A stretch of DNA of 64,000 nt from Lineolata rhizophorae (lineage: Eukaryota; Ascomycota; Dothideomycetes; Lineolatales; Lineolataceae): contig MU001687.1 of assembly GCA_010093515.1 (NCBI GenBank), positions 382,070-446,069 on the forward strand, in the 5' to 3' direction. Below, piece by piece: positions 1 to 11,671 of this stretch. Below the pieces are notes generated by a model. It had not been told where the DNA came from and made no database searches. It worked only from the letters and a program-made list of their open reading frames with translations. Position 1 is the first letter of the stretch. Each line of letters starts with the position of its first letter. Position numbers and translations under genes: made by a program.

Positions 1-360
1 TATCTAAGACGCCTACAAAACTGTTCATTAGAAATGCTATAAAGGTAAACTCATGAAGTGCTACAACTATTTTTAGGACTTGAAATAGGGATGGAAGAAG
101 GTATGGTGAGTGGATACGCTATAAGTCACGTGATACTCGGAAATCTTGGCGTTAGTATGCATTAGCGAGCCGAGGCCTCAAAAAATTCTAGTAGATTTTC
201 GAACCATACTGCATGCGCGAAGACTCGCCTATTCACAATTGTGTCCTCTTGTTCAGAGTTCTCGACCGGTAATAAGCCTTTATGGATAGATCCAATCGTT
301 AGAGAACGGCCTAAACTTTCCGCCCTCCCTCCCTCCCACCTCACCAACTCGCTGCCCACC
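1..360. other. upstream region of POL5, no gene
   Basis: No coding signal is seen. The stretch holds a palindromic TCACGTGA at 126-133 and a pyrimidine-rich leader (about 320-350) just ahead of the POL5 start codon. It is the left edge of the window, so a neighbouring gene may lie just outside. Confidence 0.6.
126..133. promoter_or_regulatory. TCACGTGA palindrome upstream of POL5
   Basis: A perfect 8-bp palindrome with a CACGTG core lies about 230 nt before the POL5 ATG. CACGTG is the known E-box target of bHLH factors such as Cbf1. Similar CACGTGA sites precede several other genes in this window, which supports a regulatory role. Binding itself is inferred. Confidence 0.45.
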
Positions 361-3300
361 ATGTTCCGCAAACGCGATAGAACCACCGTCCGCACCGACA
401 GCCAAACCGCCAACAACCATGAGACCGATGCTGCGCCGCCGCCGAGCAAGCGCCCGAAGCCCAACCCAGACCACTTCAGCACACTGAGCGGCTTCTTCTC
501 GGGCCTGGCGGCCGAGGACCCCGACAAGCGACTCACTGCGGCGAAGGACCTGATGAGCTTCCTGGTGCCCGGCCGTGACACCGTCGCCGACCCCGACACC
601 GTCGAGTACGTGCTATACCGGCTGGTGCGCGGGCTGTGCAGCCCGGCCAAGGCGGCGCGGTACGGGTACTTCGTGGCGCTGACGGAGGTGCTAGGGACGC
701 TGCTAGGGCCGCGGGGCCGCGGGGCCAGACATACCGACGGGCGTGTCGTGGCTCAGACGGCCTCGGTGCGCAAGGCGGTCGAGATGGTCGCGAAGTACTC
801 GGTGCCCGAGGGCAAGGCGGATAAGACGGATAGGTCCAATCATCTCATTGGCAGGGTGTTTGGGTACAAGGCGGTGCTGCAGTCGGGGATCCTCTTCGCC
901 GGAAAAGCGCCCGGCGAGGAGTGGAAGGAGGTTCTGGATGCGATTTGCGAATTGGCGAGGCAGACGCCGTGGCTGCGCGTCGAGTGCGGCATGGTGCTGT
1001 ACGAGACCGTGGCCGAGCTCGCAAAAAAACCTGCCGGCCGTGTTCCGTTCGCCGAATCGATGATAAAGATCTTGAACGAAAGGGGGCTCTCGAAGACGGC
1101 CGAAGGTGTTGCCGTATGGATTGCGGCCAAAAAAGCATTTCCAGATGCCCATTTTCCGAAGCACGTGTGGCATAAACGGGATCCGCTTTGCTCCAATGAA
1201 TGGCAGCAACTAGCCACTGTCATGCGAGGAGACTTCTCGAAATTTGGTGGTGAGGATTCCAAGGAATTGCGAGTTAAGGGTGGATCATCGGAGCCGTTCC
1301 TGCCTTTTTCTTACGTGGCTGTGGTCAATTCTATGCTCGAACGATGCCTATGCGAGCCTAAGGAAGGCTCCAAAGCGACTTCTACGTTTTCTAAGTTTTG
1401 GGTCGACATTGTTGACAGTAAGTTATTACCCGATCCACTTACGGTGAGGTGAGCTAACTACACAAAGATAACCTGTTCTCTACGTCGGCATCTTTGGAGA
1501 AGAAATCGTGGGGATTCCAACTTCTGTCAAAGATGCTTCCGTTGGCCCCGGAGGAAGTCATAGACAGCCTTTTCAGTCCCAATCTAATGAGGGTATTGAT
1601 CAACCACCTAACTGGAAAAGAGAGATACCTCCACCAAAGTGCAAAAGCGCCTCTGAGCGCCATGACAAAAAGGGCTAAAGATGATGGTGCAGTGGCAGCA
1701 ATCATTGTAAAGCGCTTGTTGGAGATGGGTGCATTCAATTTTGACCACCTCACCAAAACCAAAACTGTCGAGGGGATTGTCGAAGCCGCAGATGACTCAG
1801 CTCGTTCTCAACTCGTACTCCTTTTCAGATCCTATCTAATGCGACCTCCGAGTTTGGATGGGGTCTCTGCAGAAACGGTGCGACGAGTAGCAACTGATTT
1901 ACTTGTGACGGTCGTCCGAACGAGCAACAAGCTCCCTTTGATGGACGATAACGGAAACACTAGTGATAACTGGATGCGCATCATCATTGAAACATTCGTA
2001 AAGTTAGGGTACTTTCGTCCCTCCAAAGGCTTAAGCCGAAAGGACATGGATAACGTATCGATTCCACCACTATCCGACGAGGAACGCTCAATGATACATT
2101 CTCGCTTTACTTCATGCATCAGGTCGCTATTAGCTACTGACATGAAGGAGAGGCTCCCGTATTTGACGCTTGGAATTCGATTGATGAGCGCCTGGAACAG
2201 CAGCGATTCTACGGACATGCAGCTTGTCCTGGAAGCTGACCAGCGCGTCCACGACACGCTGATGCAGGCCCGCAGAGCAGTCGATTCCCTAGAGCGTTTA
2301 TGTGAACAACCAGAAGGCACAAAAAAGGCGTTCATCCCGGAGCTAACGCTTCTCTATGTTTTGAACATTTTTGAAGCATATAGCGGCGATACCGACGCGG
2401 TTACCGTTCTCGATGATATTAAGCAAATTGACGAGTGGGAAGTCGAGAATGAGGAATCGCGAAGTTTGCTCATAGAGCTTTTGCTCGGGTTCCTCTCCAA
2501 GCAATCGGCCTTGTTCCGCAAAATGGCTGAGATTGTATTCTCTCGGCTCGGCCCTATCTGGACCGAGGAGAACTTGCGTGCGCTTTCGGACCTGCTCGAG
2601 AAGAAAGAGAATTTGGAGGGGCAACAGGAACTCTTTGACCGGCAAGACGAGGTCGATATGGACGTCGACGTGGAAGAAAGTGATGTTGAAGAAATTGATG
2701 GCGAAAAGTCATCGGTCCCCTCCGATAGCACCGATGAGACTCAGGACGAAGCTCAGGATGATGCCGGCGAAGAATCAGCTCCACAAGATGACAACAGGAG
2801 GCTGGAGAGCATCGATTCGGAAGCTGATCCGCTTCTAGAAAAGAAAATCGCGGAACTTTTAAAAGTGGCTCCTAAGGTTTCTCGCAAGGCAGAAGATGGC
2901 TTGCTAGATCACGGGCATGATTTCGAACGGTCTACGCAGAAAACGGAGGCGGGGGTTGGAAGCGGAGATACTGAAGACTCTGACGACGCAGACATGGACG
3001 ATGAGCAAATGATGGCGCTCGACCCGCTCTTGACCAGGGTGTTCCAAGAGAGGAAGAAGAAGCAGACCAAGAGGAAAGAAAAGAAGGACGCCCAGGAAAC
3101 TATGATCAACTTCAAGAACCGCGTTCTTGACTTGCTGACTATATACCTCAAGGAGCAACATTCAAACGGTTTGAGCAGGACGTTGATACTGCCTCTCTTA
3201 CGACTCATCCGAACCACTTCAAGCCAACAGATCAGGAACAAGGCCTCCAACATGCTTCAGCAGTACTACACCCTGTGCAAGAAGAAAGGAGGGCCCGGAC

Positions 3301-3566
3301 ATGGCGACCCTAGGAGCCTTTCCCTGCTGGAATGGATTCACGAAGAAGCTTTGAATACCGGGCCGAAGACTCACGGCAACGCCTGCACGAAGGCAAGCCT
3401 CTTCTTTGCGAGGAATTACATGTCGTCTTGTGACTCCAATATCGAGGTCATAGTGGATCTCTACGCTAGTACGCAGAAAAAGTGGTTGAAGAACTCGAAG
3501 GGAAGCCTGCAGCCGGCCTTCTTTGTCGAATGGGTCAATTGGTTGGCTGAGTTTAGGAGGCGCTGA
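361..3566 (+). CDS. POL5: POL5 / MYBBP1A-like nucleolar protein (DNA polymerase phi)
   Basis: CDS join(361..1417,1468..3566), 1051 aa, close to the roughly 1020 aa of yeast Pol5. Despite its name, this family works mainly in rRNA synthesis and pre-60S ribosome assembly in the nucleolus. The N-terminal third matches the family: a basic start, then the segment around residues 40-125 (FSGLAAEDPDKRLTAAKDL). The rest is helical-repeat-like. A strongly acidic stretch (about residues 740-800, runs of D and E) is followed by a Lys/Arg-rich patch near residue 881 (RKKKQTKRKEKK), typical of nucleolar proteins. The 50-nt intron has a GTAAGT donor and a GCTAAC branch site, and the frame joins cleanly as VDNNLFST. 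The start at 361 has a good context (CCCACCATG); no in-frame ATG precedes it. Confidence 0.93.
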
Positions 3567-4369
3567 GAGCTGTTGCCGGAACTCTAACCCAGACTCTGAC
3601 GCGAAGGGCCGGGTGAACTATTTTGGTTTACGCGGAGAGTTAATGCGCGTATGCTTGCGTCCCATAATATTAGTGGATCAGTAAGGCAATGCAGAGACAA
3701 GCTCTTCTTGGGTACCTATTGACATTGAAGCATAAGTACATTACATCGTGTTGTGATGAGATATTTAAAGGACGAATGCCAAGGCATGCTTTCCTCTCGG
3801 CCGTGCAGTTTTGGTCAAAATCTTAGAACTATAAACCCATCCGGACATCACATGTACTATGTGCGCTTACTAAATGATGTCACCGACATAAGAGCACGAC
3901 CTGTTTGTCGCTTTGTTGTCGGGTGTTCCTCGAGTGGAGATGATTCGTAAACACTTGGTGAATAAATTAATCGCTCTAAAAAAGAAAGTTTAAATTCCAC
4001 TTGTCGTTAATCAAAGAAAAACTCTCCAGAGGAAACCGACGGCCTAGGTTCTCCGATGGAGTATACCGTTCCAAAGAATACTAAACCACCCCTCTAAACG
4101 TCCATAAAATGGGGGTCTTCAGGAAGCCTCGAACATCTCAGATGGAAAGCGGAACTACCTCACTATCCAATCCGAGATATAAGCTCTCTCCCGAGGAGCC
4201 TTGATTCTCCCAAACACAAGATGACGTACAAATATATATATTTATTATCCATTCACCCAATAAGATAATTGCAAATGGTATAGCCGCATGAGGCTTTAGC
4301 AAGCGTGTATTTTTAACCCGCATCCCTTCAAAGCCGCAATACGACTTTTACTAATCTAATTGGGCTTTC
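3567..4369. other. convergent intergenic region
   Basis: This lies between the 3' ends of POL5 (+) and the secreted-protein gene (-). Short open frames here have no family resemblance. An AATAAA at 3961-3966 could be a poly(A) signal, but it is nearly 400 nt past the POL5 stop. Otherwise I see nothing. Confidence 0.5.
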
Positions 4370-5052
4370 TCAGCACAAGCAAGGCAAGTGAAGAGTCTGG
4401 TAGTTGCTGCAGTCGCCTGGCGGTACGTCAGCGCCCGTCTGGAGATAAATATCGTAATACCCGCTCGTCTCGTCCGCGCAAACGACCCAGTTCAATTCTG
4501 AAAGCAACGCACTGTCAGCTATTTGTCGATCTTCACAGCCCCTCCCTTTGACAGGACAAGTGTAGACTCACGCCTCCCGTAACTGCTGCTTTGCGTCGTA
4601 ATAATCGTGTCGCCTTCGAGGCCCCATGCCGTCGTGGTCCCCTCCTCACTCCAAGTAATCGGCATGTACGACGCATCCGACTCGCCAATGGTGAGGTAAA
4701 GTCCCGTCGTTGTGCTCTGGATCGTGCCCGAAATGTCGAACGTGTCGGCAGACTCTTCGGGGCCGAGAACAGGCTTGCCGTCTAGACCCAAGTCCATCTG
4801 TCAGGGCCTTGCGGTTGCAAGCAAAGTGGGATTTGAAGCGCCGACAGATGCACATAGGGCCGGCTATGCGGATCGATATTTACCTAGGTCCTGGAGGTAC
4901 AGGTGGTAGATCGGATCGCGAACTCCGCGGATCTGTTGCCCGGAAGCCTGGCGCGGAAACAGCGAGGACAATGGCCAAGGCATCGGGATCGAAACCGCGC
5001 TCGATACGAGGCAGGCCAGAAGGCCGAGCGTAAGGTAGTTTAACTGAACCAT
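4370..5052 (-). CDS. small secreted protein, uncharacterised
   Basis: Three exons on the minus strand: 5052..4884, 4781..4572 and 4497..4370, giving 168 aa. Residues 1-21 form a signal peptide (MVQLNYLTLGLLACLVSSAVS). The mature part repeats a motif: YHLYLQ near residue 50, GLYLTIG in the middle and YDIYLQTG near the end, so a beta-rich fold with internal repeats is plausible. It ends in a Cys-containing tail (DCSNYQTLHLPCLC). Each junction uses a GT donor (GTAAAT, GTGAGT) and an AG acceptor, and keeps the frame: CTAG joined to ACGGC gives DLDGK, and GGC joined to AATTG gives GRQLNW. I recall similar hypothetical secreted proteins in other ascomycetes but cannot name a family. An extracellular or wall role is inferred from the signal peptide only; an effector role would be speculation. 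Confidence 0.75.
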
Positions 5053-6723
5053 GGCGAAAATATTTAGCTGGACGAGGAGACGGCAACCGCCTAACAGAAT
5101 AATCACGGATCGAATTCGACGGCAAGCAACAAGAAAAAGTGGCCTCTTGGACAGCTTTATAATTTTATATGTTGAGCAAATGTTTTATTATAGTGGTCAA
5201 GTGATCTAGCTTAAGTGATGACTCTATATTAAATGGCTTAGCCGTTATTGGGCCCGCGCTGTTTCATATAGACGGAGAAACAGAAATGCATTGACTTGCA
5301 ATCGTAACTTGTCAGCGAAGAAGGAAAGAAGTTTCAAGAAGAGACAAGTATATAATAGGAGAACAGAATCTACAATCTGCTGCTCAACAAGCTGGAGGGG
5401 ATTCTTGTGCGGATACTGATAGTGTTGTTCGGACACTGTGGCCCTTTTTCAGGTGAGGGGAAGGAAAACCGTCTGGCCGGACCGAGGGTCCGGCGGATGT
5501 TCTGCAATTGGGCATCACGGCCACTACGCTCCGTGGAAAAATTAGGTGCTGTTACTCGGGCCGCGCACGAGTAGCTAGTGTCTGCCCGATGCTGAATTTT
5601 TCGGGTAGCCTAAGTGCGACAATTGCTTTCCAAGGGCGGGAGAGTGAATTGATGTTCGTCTTGAATTTTGTCCCACCATGGTGGTGGAATCTTGGCATTC
5701 CACTTTGATAAGAAACGCCTTGGAATCGGGTGGCGCCTCGAAGCTCCAAGGATGGGAGAGATTATATGCATACTTTAACGTAGCTCTGTTAATTTTGAAC
5801 CTGGGAGAGGTCTAAGTTCTTCAATAAAGTATAGGAAGCTAGTATCTGAGAGAATTAGAATATGGACACACCTGTCCGCTAGTTGTCACCGCGCTACGCG
5901 AATGACACTCCCTCTCTATACGTTTATGCAGACCATTAAGGCTACGCTATACACACTACGCCCGCGCCGGCCCTACTACGCAGCTACGGCTCCCCCACGG
6001 TATATCTTTTCCCTCCCCCCCTAAGGCTGTACGCCGACATAGAGAAGACTTCGAGCAGCAACCTGGGAACTCGCGCAGGAGCGATCTTTCAAAGTTCTGT
6101 ATACCCTGCCTATGCTATGCTGTGCGCTGTATACTCCTCCCTATGCTGTGTACTGACCTCCCTTGCCTTGGAGCCCCCAAAGGGCGAGCGAAACGAGACC
6201 CGAGAAGCGAGCGTAGCTCGTTTCTAGAAACATGTTACCTCCTTGGGATTGTGCGATGGCATTAAAACAAACACTTAACCGAACAAATTCAAAGAGTAAA
6301 GCACAAACTAGAAATTAATGTTATTGCCGAGGCCAGATTCTTAGTATCACATTCCATAGTCGAGTAATTGGCAAACGGACGGTGTTGCAAGCATGCCTGA
6401 CTGCGAGCTGCTTTTTAATACCGGGCTTGGCATGAATTACTTTAGCTCGACGCGTTAAATTACTTACCAGCATCTGCTGCTCTCCGACAGTTTTCCTCAG
6501 GTCCCACGAGAAGTCCGCACATCAACCGGACATCGACGTCGCGAACGGCGCATCCAACTTCGTCATTCCTTTCTCTCGCCGTCCGCATTGGCTCACTCAG
6601 GTATTGTCTGAATCGAATCTGCGCATCGGTGAGACTACTTCACGGCTGGCGCACCGACGAAGATTTTCTAGCAAGCCGTGAAGTGGACGGTCCGGCAAGA
6701 GGAGACACACATAACAGGGCAAC
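5053..6723. other. intergenic region, no gene recognised
   Basis: This is the shared upstream region of the divergent secreted-protein (-) and uS17m (+) genes. Around 5940-6140 there are low-complexity CTAYG and 'ccctatgctgtg' iterations. At 6180-6225 there are clustered 'gcgag' units, which may be the scrap of an old repeat. No open frame here looks like a protein. Confidence 0.4.
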
Positions 6724-7318
6724 ATGGCTTTGTTGTCAAGATTATTTGTGCCACACCGCTCAATCACCGGGGTAGTCGTGTCGACGGGCAAGATGATGAA
6801 GACGGTCAAAGTGCGCGTCGCAACGCGGACGTGGAATTCGCATATCCGAAAGGTGAGTCTCGGACACGCAACCCCAAGTTTCCCGCACCATTACCCTCTA
6901 TGCAATTGCCCCGAGCGCGTCATCTGTACCAGCCAACACATTGCTCACGTCGTTCCTCAACGCTCCAATTCATTTTGACGCGGAAAAACTCGAATACTAA
7001 CCGGCTCCACCCGAATAGTTCTACCCCTCCTCCGTCAACTACCTCGTCTCCGACCCCAACAACTCCACCCGCGAAGGCGACGTCGTCGCCATCCGCTCGG
7101 GCTGGCGCACTGCTAAGCACGTCCGCCACATCGTAACGTCCATCATCGCGCCGTTCGGGACGCCGGTAGCGGACCGGCCGCCCTTGCCGTCCCTCGTGGA
7201 GCTCGAAGAGCGCAGGGAGGAGAAGTACGAGGAGAAGAAGGCGCGCAAGAAAGTTAGGGTGAGGGAAGAGAATGCAGCTAGGAGGGCTGAGAGGAGAAAG
7301 AGTGAGATTAGAAAGTAA
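6724..7318 (+). CDS. mitochondrial small-subunit ribosomal protein uS17m
   Basis: CDS join(6724..6852,7019..7318), 142 aa. This is the mitochondrial homologue of bacterial S17, a primary 16S rRNA binder with an OB-fold. Residues about 11-43 carry the S17 core (GVVVSTGKMMKTVKVRV, then the RTWNSHIRK segment). Residues about 44-75 (FYPSSVNYLVSD, then EGDVVAIRSGW) match the second half of the fold. A charged Glu/Lys/Arg helix extends the C-terminus (ERREEKYEEKKARKK), making it longer than the roughly 85 aa of bacterial S17, as is usual for fungal versions. The intron (6853-7018) has a GTGAGT donor and a TACTAAC branch site and joins in phase 0. The first residues probably act as, or include, a mitochondrial targeting signal. 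Confidence 0.9.
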
Positions 7319-8476
7319 GATGGCGGGGGCGAGGAAGTCGAGGGAGCAGGCGAGAAGGACTGGGGCAAGAGCGCATTAGAAGGGGGGTTTGGAGGCTGGC
7401 TAGGGACGCAAGACGATATTCTGGCATGCGCGTGCGATATAATGCTGGGGCAAGGACTGTGAGTGTATGGATACGCCTTGTGGGGATGTACGAGAGACCT
7501 TTGGTCTGGATGCAAAACGCATCTATGTAAACAAGTAGTAGATAGCTGTGATCTAGCAAGTGCTGCAGATCCAGCTCTGTATATTCAAAAATGGTATACC
7601 TACACACTCAACTACCCCCCAATTTTCGTTGTCTACTGGGTCGGTTTTAGAACTTTGATCTGAAATTGGAATGCATTGTCGTTGGGAATACGAAGCATAG
7701 GCAGATATGCGGCGAAGTCTTTCCGACCATATTTTGAAGTGATCAATGACAATCCGCGGATCGAAGTTCACATGCAGCAGATATGCAACCCTCATGCAGA
7801 ACACTGCACGATGGAGCTATACCCAAACGGTTGTCCATTGACGAAACCGTCCTTCAGCTCGCAAATAAAAGAGATAACCACCCGTTTGGATCTTCTCAAT
7901 CACATACACAATCTCTCCACAGCACGCGAGCAGCGTGCAAGGCCGACGCGTGGCCTGCAGCTCTGAGTTTCAGCGCCCCCTGCATCCCCTCGCCGCCCTC
8001 TCGTTGGCTCGATCTCCCCGGCTAGCGGCCCTCAAACGGCCCAGCTCAGCCCGTCACTAGCGGCCGTGGGCCACAAGACCCCGGGGCCTGGAAGGGGCTC
8101 TCACGCGCTTTTCCCCTCAGCTCTCACAAGCCAAAATACCTAAAAGGTATTTTTAAATTCCAGGCTGCCCATCATACCTATACCTCCCTCCTGCTTCTCA
8201 TACCAATCGCCAACACGGTCAGAAAGGCCTTTGCCCGCCTAATCTTCACGTCTTTTCTTCAGCGGTGCACCCGTCCAACTACAGCCGCTCGCTCCTTGCT
8301 GCCCGCACTGAACTCAGCGATAGGCGAGACGCAAAGAGGAGGGGTAGTTTTTCGAATTCTGGACTCCCGCAATCATTTTGTCGTCTTCCGCTCCCCGCGT
8401 GTCAGCAGCTTTCCAAGAAAAAAACAAAAAACAAAGGCCAGATAAACCCCGGACAAGCGACACGTTCACGACAGAG
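7319..8476. other. intergenic region, no gene recognised
   Basis: This is 1.16 kb between two plus-strand genes. It holds the 3' end of the uS17m gene and the promoter of the small membrane-protein gene, including a pyrimidine-rich leader near 8160-8400. Several open frames of 60-118 codons occur but none resembles a protein family. Confidence 0.5.
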
Positions 8477-9066
8477 ATGGGCGCGCTGGGCAACTTGTTC
8501 CCGCTCGTGGTGCTGTTCATCGTTGTGGGAGTTGGCGCGTACGTTGGGTATTCGGTTCGTGGATTCCTCTTGCGCTTTTTCTCCTCCGCGCGCGATTCGC
8601 CTGCGATTAAGCGTGCTATGAGGGCGCGTGACGGGACGTCGCCGCTGCGGTGTGTGTGTGTGTGCGCACGCGCGAACCACCCGTCAAGCTGGCATCAGGC
8701 TTTCTGTGGAGAAATCATGCGCTAACAGTGTTCGCTTCTTTGCGAACGCGTAGATTTACCTCTGGTCCAACGAGCTCACCGACCGCGGCAAGCGCAAACT
8801 GGAGAAGAAGAACGTCGTCTTCTCCAAGAATGGCATGAAGGTTGGTGTCAAGGAAGTCAGAACCGAGGACTACGAGGATAAGACTCAGAGGTGTGTTTGG
8901 AGCCTTTTTGTACCCTTGAGGGCTGTATAGCATGGTCCTTGGAGGGTGAAACTGACAGTTGCACAGTGTTCTCGTTAAGGCATGGAACCTTGCTTCCTTC
9001 CCAGCGTATAAGAGTAGGTTGGGCTGGAACAGTGAGGCGGAAACCAATCAGAAGAAGAAGCGGTGA
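8477..9066 (+). CDS. small single-pass membrane protein, conserved unknown
   Basis: CDS join(8477..8554,8754..8890,8967..9066), 104 aa. Residues about 7-26 are a hydrophobic segment (LFPLVVLFIVVGVGAYVGY). A charged, probably soluble tail follows (SNELTDRGKRKLEKKN, then the KVGVKEV and EDKTQS segments). It ends in a basic run, QKKKR. The overall design, N-terminal anchor plus conserved NELTDRG and AWN-ASFPAYKSR blocks, is one I recall in ascomycete hypothetical proteins, with no known function. The first intron (8555-8753) uses a weak GTTCGT donor but is the only join that keeps the frame, and it contains a GT/GC microsatellite. A possible fourth junction (donor 9063, acceptor 9123) would give the same last residue and stop, so it cannot change the protein. 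Confidence 0.75.
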
Positions 9067-11671
9067 GTGCTGTCCCATATGCAATCCCTCTGAATAGATA
9101 AAGAGATTCTAACTCGTTCATAGCTAGGTAGCCCTTAGGCAAACCCTCCTTACGAACCTATCACGAAGGAAGTCGATACCAGAGTGGAGCAATGGGACGG
9201 CAAGGCGTTAGCGCGAGGTCTTTGTTGGTACTCTCGTGATCGGATCATTTCTCGGTATTTCGGAATTGAGAGCGAGACACGGGTCTGTAGTGGACTGGTT
9301 GTAGTGAGGTAGTCCCGGTCATAATGTTGACTTCAGGTTCAAGATATGCGCCAAGTCTCCAACCTATGCTAATTCCAATTTCAGTAATATCCTTCTCAGA
9401 ACCGACGCTGGTCTTAAGCCTCCAGATAAGTGATACGTTGCCCTACGCGTCGCGAGGAGAATTTGCCGGCGGCGGATCTTCACCCGGCTCGGAAGAGAAT
9501 CTATGGGATTTGACTTGTCAGGCCTCAAAGGCAGGTTGCCGGAAACTGGGGGCGTTGCCATTCGGGTTGTTCTGGACAGGAGTCCAGCCCGGGGTAATAC
9601 GTCCCTAGGGAGGGAGAGTTGAAGTACTTCCGAGGTGTACGACACGGTGATATGTCGCCCGAATACGCGGCACGGTACTTACTAAATGCCGTTTTCAAGT
9701 GCCGCCTGCTATAGTGGGACAGAGCGACAAAGGCGATAAGCGTGGAACTGGCTCACAAGGATGGTAGCCGACTGAAACTGTGCTTAGGTGAGACGTTCCT
9801 GAGGGCGGCCTCGTCGACACGAAATCAGCTAGTAAAAGGGTAGGGGCGAATAGAACATTTTTCCCGAATATAAGCTCCCTAGGTACCTACTTCCTAGCAT
9901 ATCATAGAGCGCCAAGCTTAATTCAAGCGTTCCGACGTAGACGCTAGGAAAGCTTGTATATACCTACCGAGCCTTACAGAGTGTGCAGCGTCAAACACAA
10001 TTGTATTGGTGAGGTCGTAGGAGTGTGTTGAGCTCCACTCTACGATATACATACGTGGCGTAGCCAAACAGCCCGGCACGACAGCTGCCGCTATCTACAT
10101 GCGGGTTCACGATTCACGATTCACGATAATACCTACGATAAGTGATCAGTAATTCTTGGGGCTTTTCGTAAGGGCTTCCTAGGCTGGCTGGCTCGGTCGG
10201 CTTGCGGATCGACGGCTCTTAAGGCGGGCACCGAAAGACCGACCCCGAAACGGAGTCGGATTCACATCGGGCCTCGGAAGCCCCGAGTTCGAATTGGTCG
10301 GCGTAATTGACGCAGGTCTAAATGCACTCACGACAATCAGGATACCGTAAGAGTGATAGGTTCATTTTCCACAAAGCTAAAAGCATGAATGCAGGTGGAT
10401 CTTACATGCCAGTGTACTTCGTACCTTACTTTGGTGGGCGACCGAATTTTGGCACGCCGCCTATGTATTACACGTAAGCCACTCCAGTCCAACAGAACAC
10501 CCCGAACACGATAAATCTAGGTAGGTATTCGAGTAGAAAACGGGCTGGGCTTGCCGAGCTCACTAGCTGGCTTTAGAAATGCACTGAGTCTGATTGGCTT
10601 ATGAGACGCCACGATATAAGCGGGGATTTCCTAATTAGGAATAAGGGTCGCGATGTCGCCGCTCCACACCGCGCTGGAAGTACAGCAGCAAGGGCCGCCC
10701 TTAGTACACGCGCGAACACTAGTAATCTAATGTCGTGGGCCCCATGTCTGGCTTGTGACCTAGTTCAAAGGGCTCTCTTCACCCCGAACGTTCCGCTGTT
10801 GCGGACACGGCAGATGTCGTGTCCGATACTCAACTCCGCACAGCTTCCGCTTGTAGACGCGTCGGACAATTTACACCGCTCAAATGTGGTCTTTTGAATT
10901 TCAATTTCTAACTCCGCTATTATCTGCTCTTGCAATGTGGCTTTACCTAAATACCTCAATTTGCGGGCTTTCTTCGTACAAAACCTCGGTGGCCAAGGGC
11001 CTGATGATGGTGCTGACGCAGCCCGTCCAGAACTACTGAAAGCTCAGGCCTCTGCCGTACTTGCCAATCGGATTCCGCCAAGCCCCTGTAGAAGTGCGGG
11101 TCTATTCCATTACATAGATGATCCCTCACTCCAAATTAGCTCGGATATAATTGCCATGGAAGAAGCTTGTCTACTCCATATCTGGGGCTGCCCCGCAAAT
11201 AGCCATAGACCGTCGCAAAAATTCTTTGGCCTCATGAACCGCCCAGTGCAGTGAAAACGAAGTTTATCCCCAAGAGAGTCGAGCGGCTTCTGTGGCTTCT
11301 AAAGGCAAAAAATAGCAAAAGAAAAAGTGTAAGAGGTGTTGTAGAGGAAGATTGGAGGTGCCCCCGTCTGGCGTGGTTGTTTTTGGCTGAATAAGGTTCT
11401 AAAGTTAACTTCGATGCATGAATACCGTTGCAACTTATTTTAGGCGCCCATAACGTACTTCGCCAGATTTACCGAAGAAAACGAGGAACCGCGCGGAGGG
11501 TACACAGACGATGCTAGTGATCTGCAGGTCAGCCTTTTACCTTGAATGGCCGAATAGTTCTCGCCCCCACGTAGATATTTAAACTGGAGACGCCGTGGCT
11601 TTCTCTGCTTAAGTTCCACAAAGTCGGTCCCCCTTTTCCTAAGACAGACGCCCTCGTCGTCGAGAACCAAA
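9067..11671. other. gene-poor intergenic region
   Basis: This is 2.6 kb with no supportable gene. Open frames of up to about 105 codons (for example 10937-11254) have no protein-like features. A short tandem repeat lies at 10106-10126. A gttcgaatt block near 10290 looks superficially like a tRNA B-box but has no matching stems. The right end is the promoter of the P450 gene. Confidence 0.45.
10106..10126. repeat. three tandem copies of TTCACGA
   Basis: The 7-mer TTCACGA occurs three times without a gap inside a gene-poor region. It is too short to assign to an element; it may be a microsatellite or the scrap of a repeat end. Confidence 0.6.

Noticed and set aside
6180-6225. Fragment of a retroelement based on 'gcgag' iterations
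   Set aside because: Too short, with no coding remains or terminal repeats, so no element can be named.
10260-10320. tRNA-like gttcgaatt block
   Set aside because: The T-arm bases do not pair and there is no A-box or acceptor stem.
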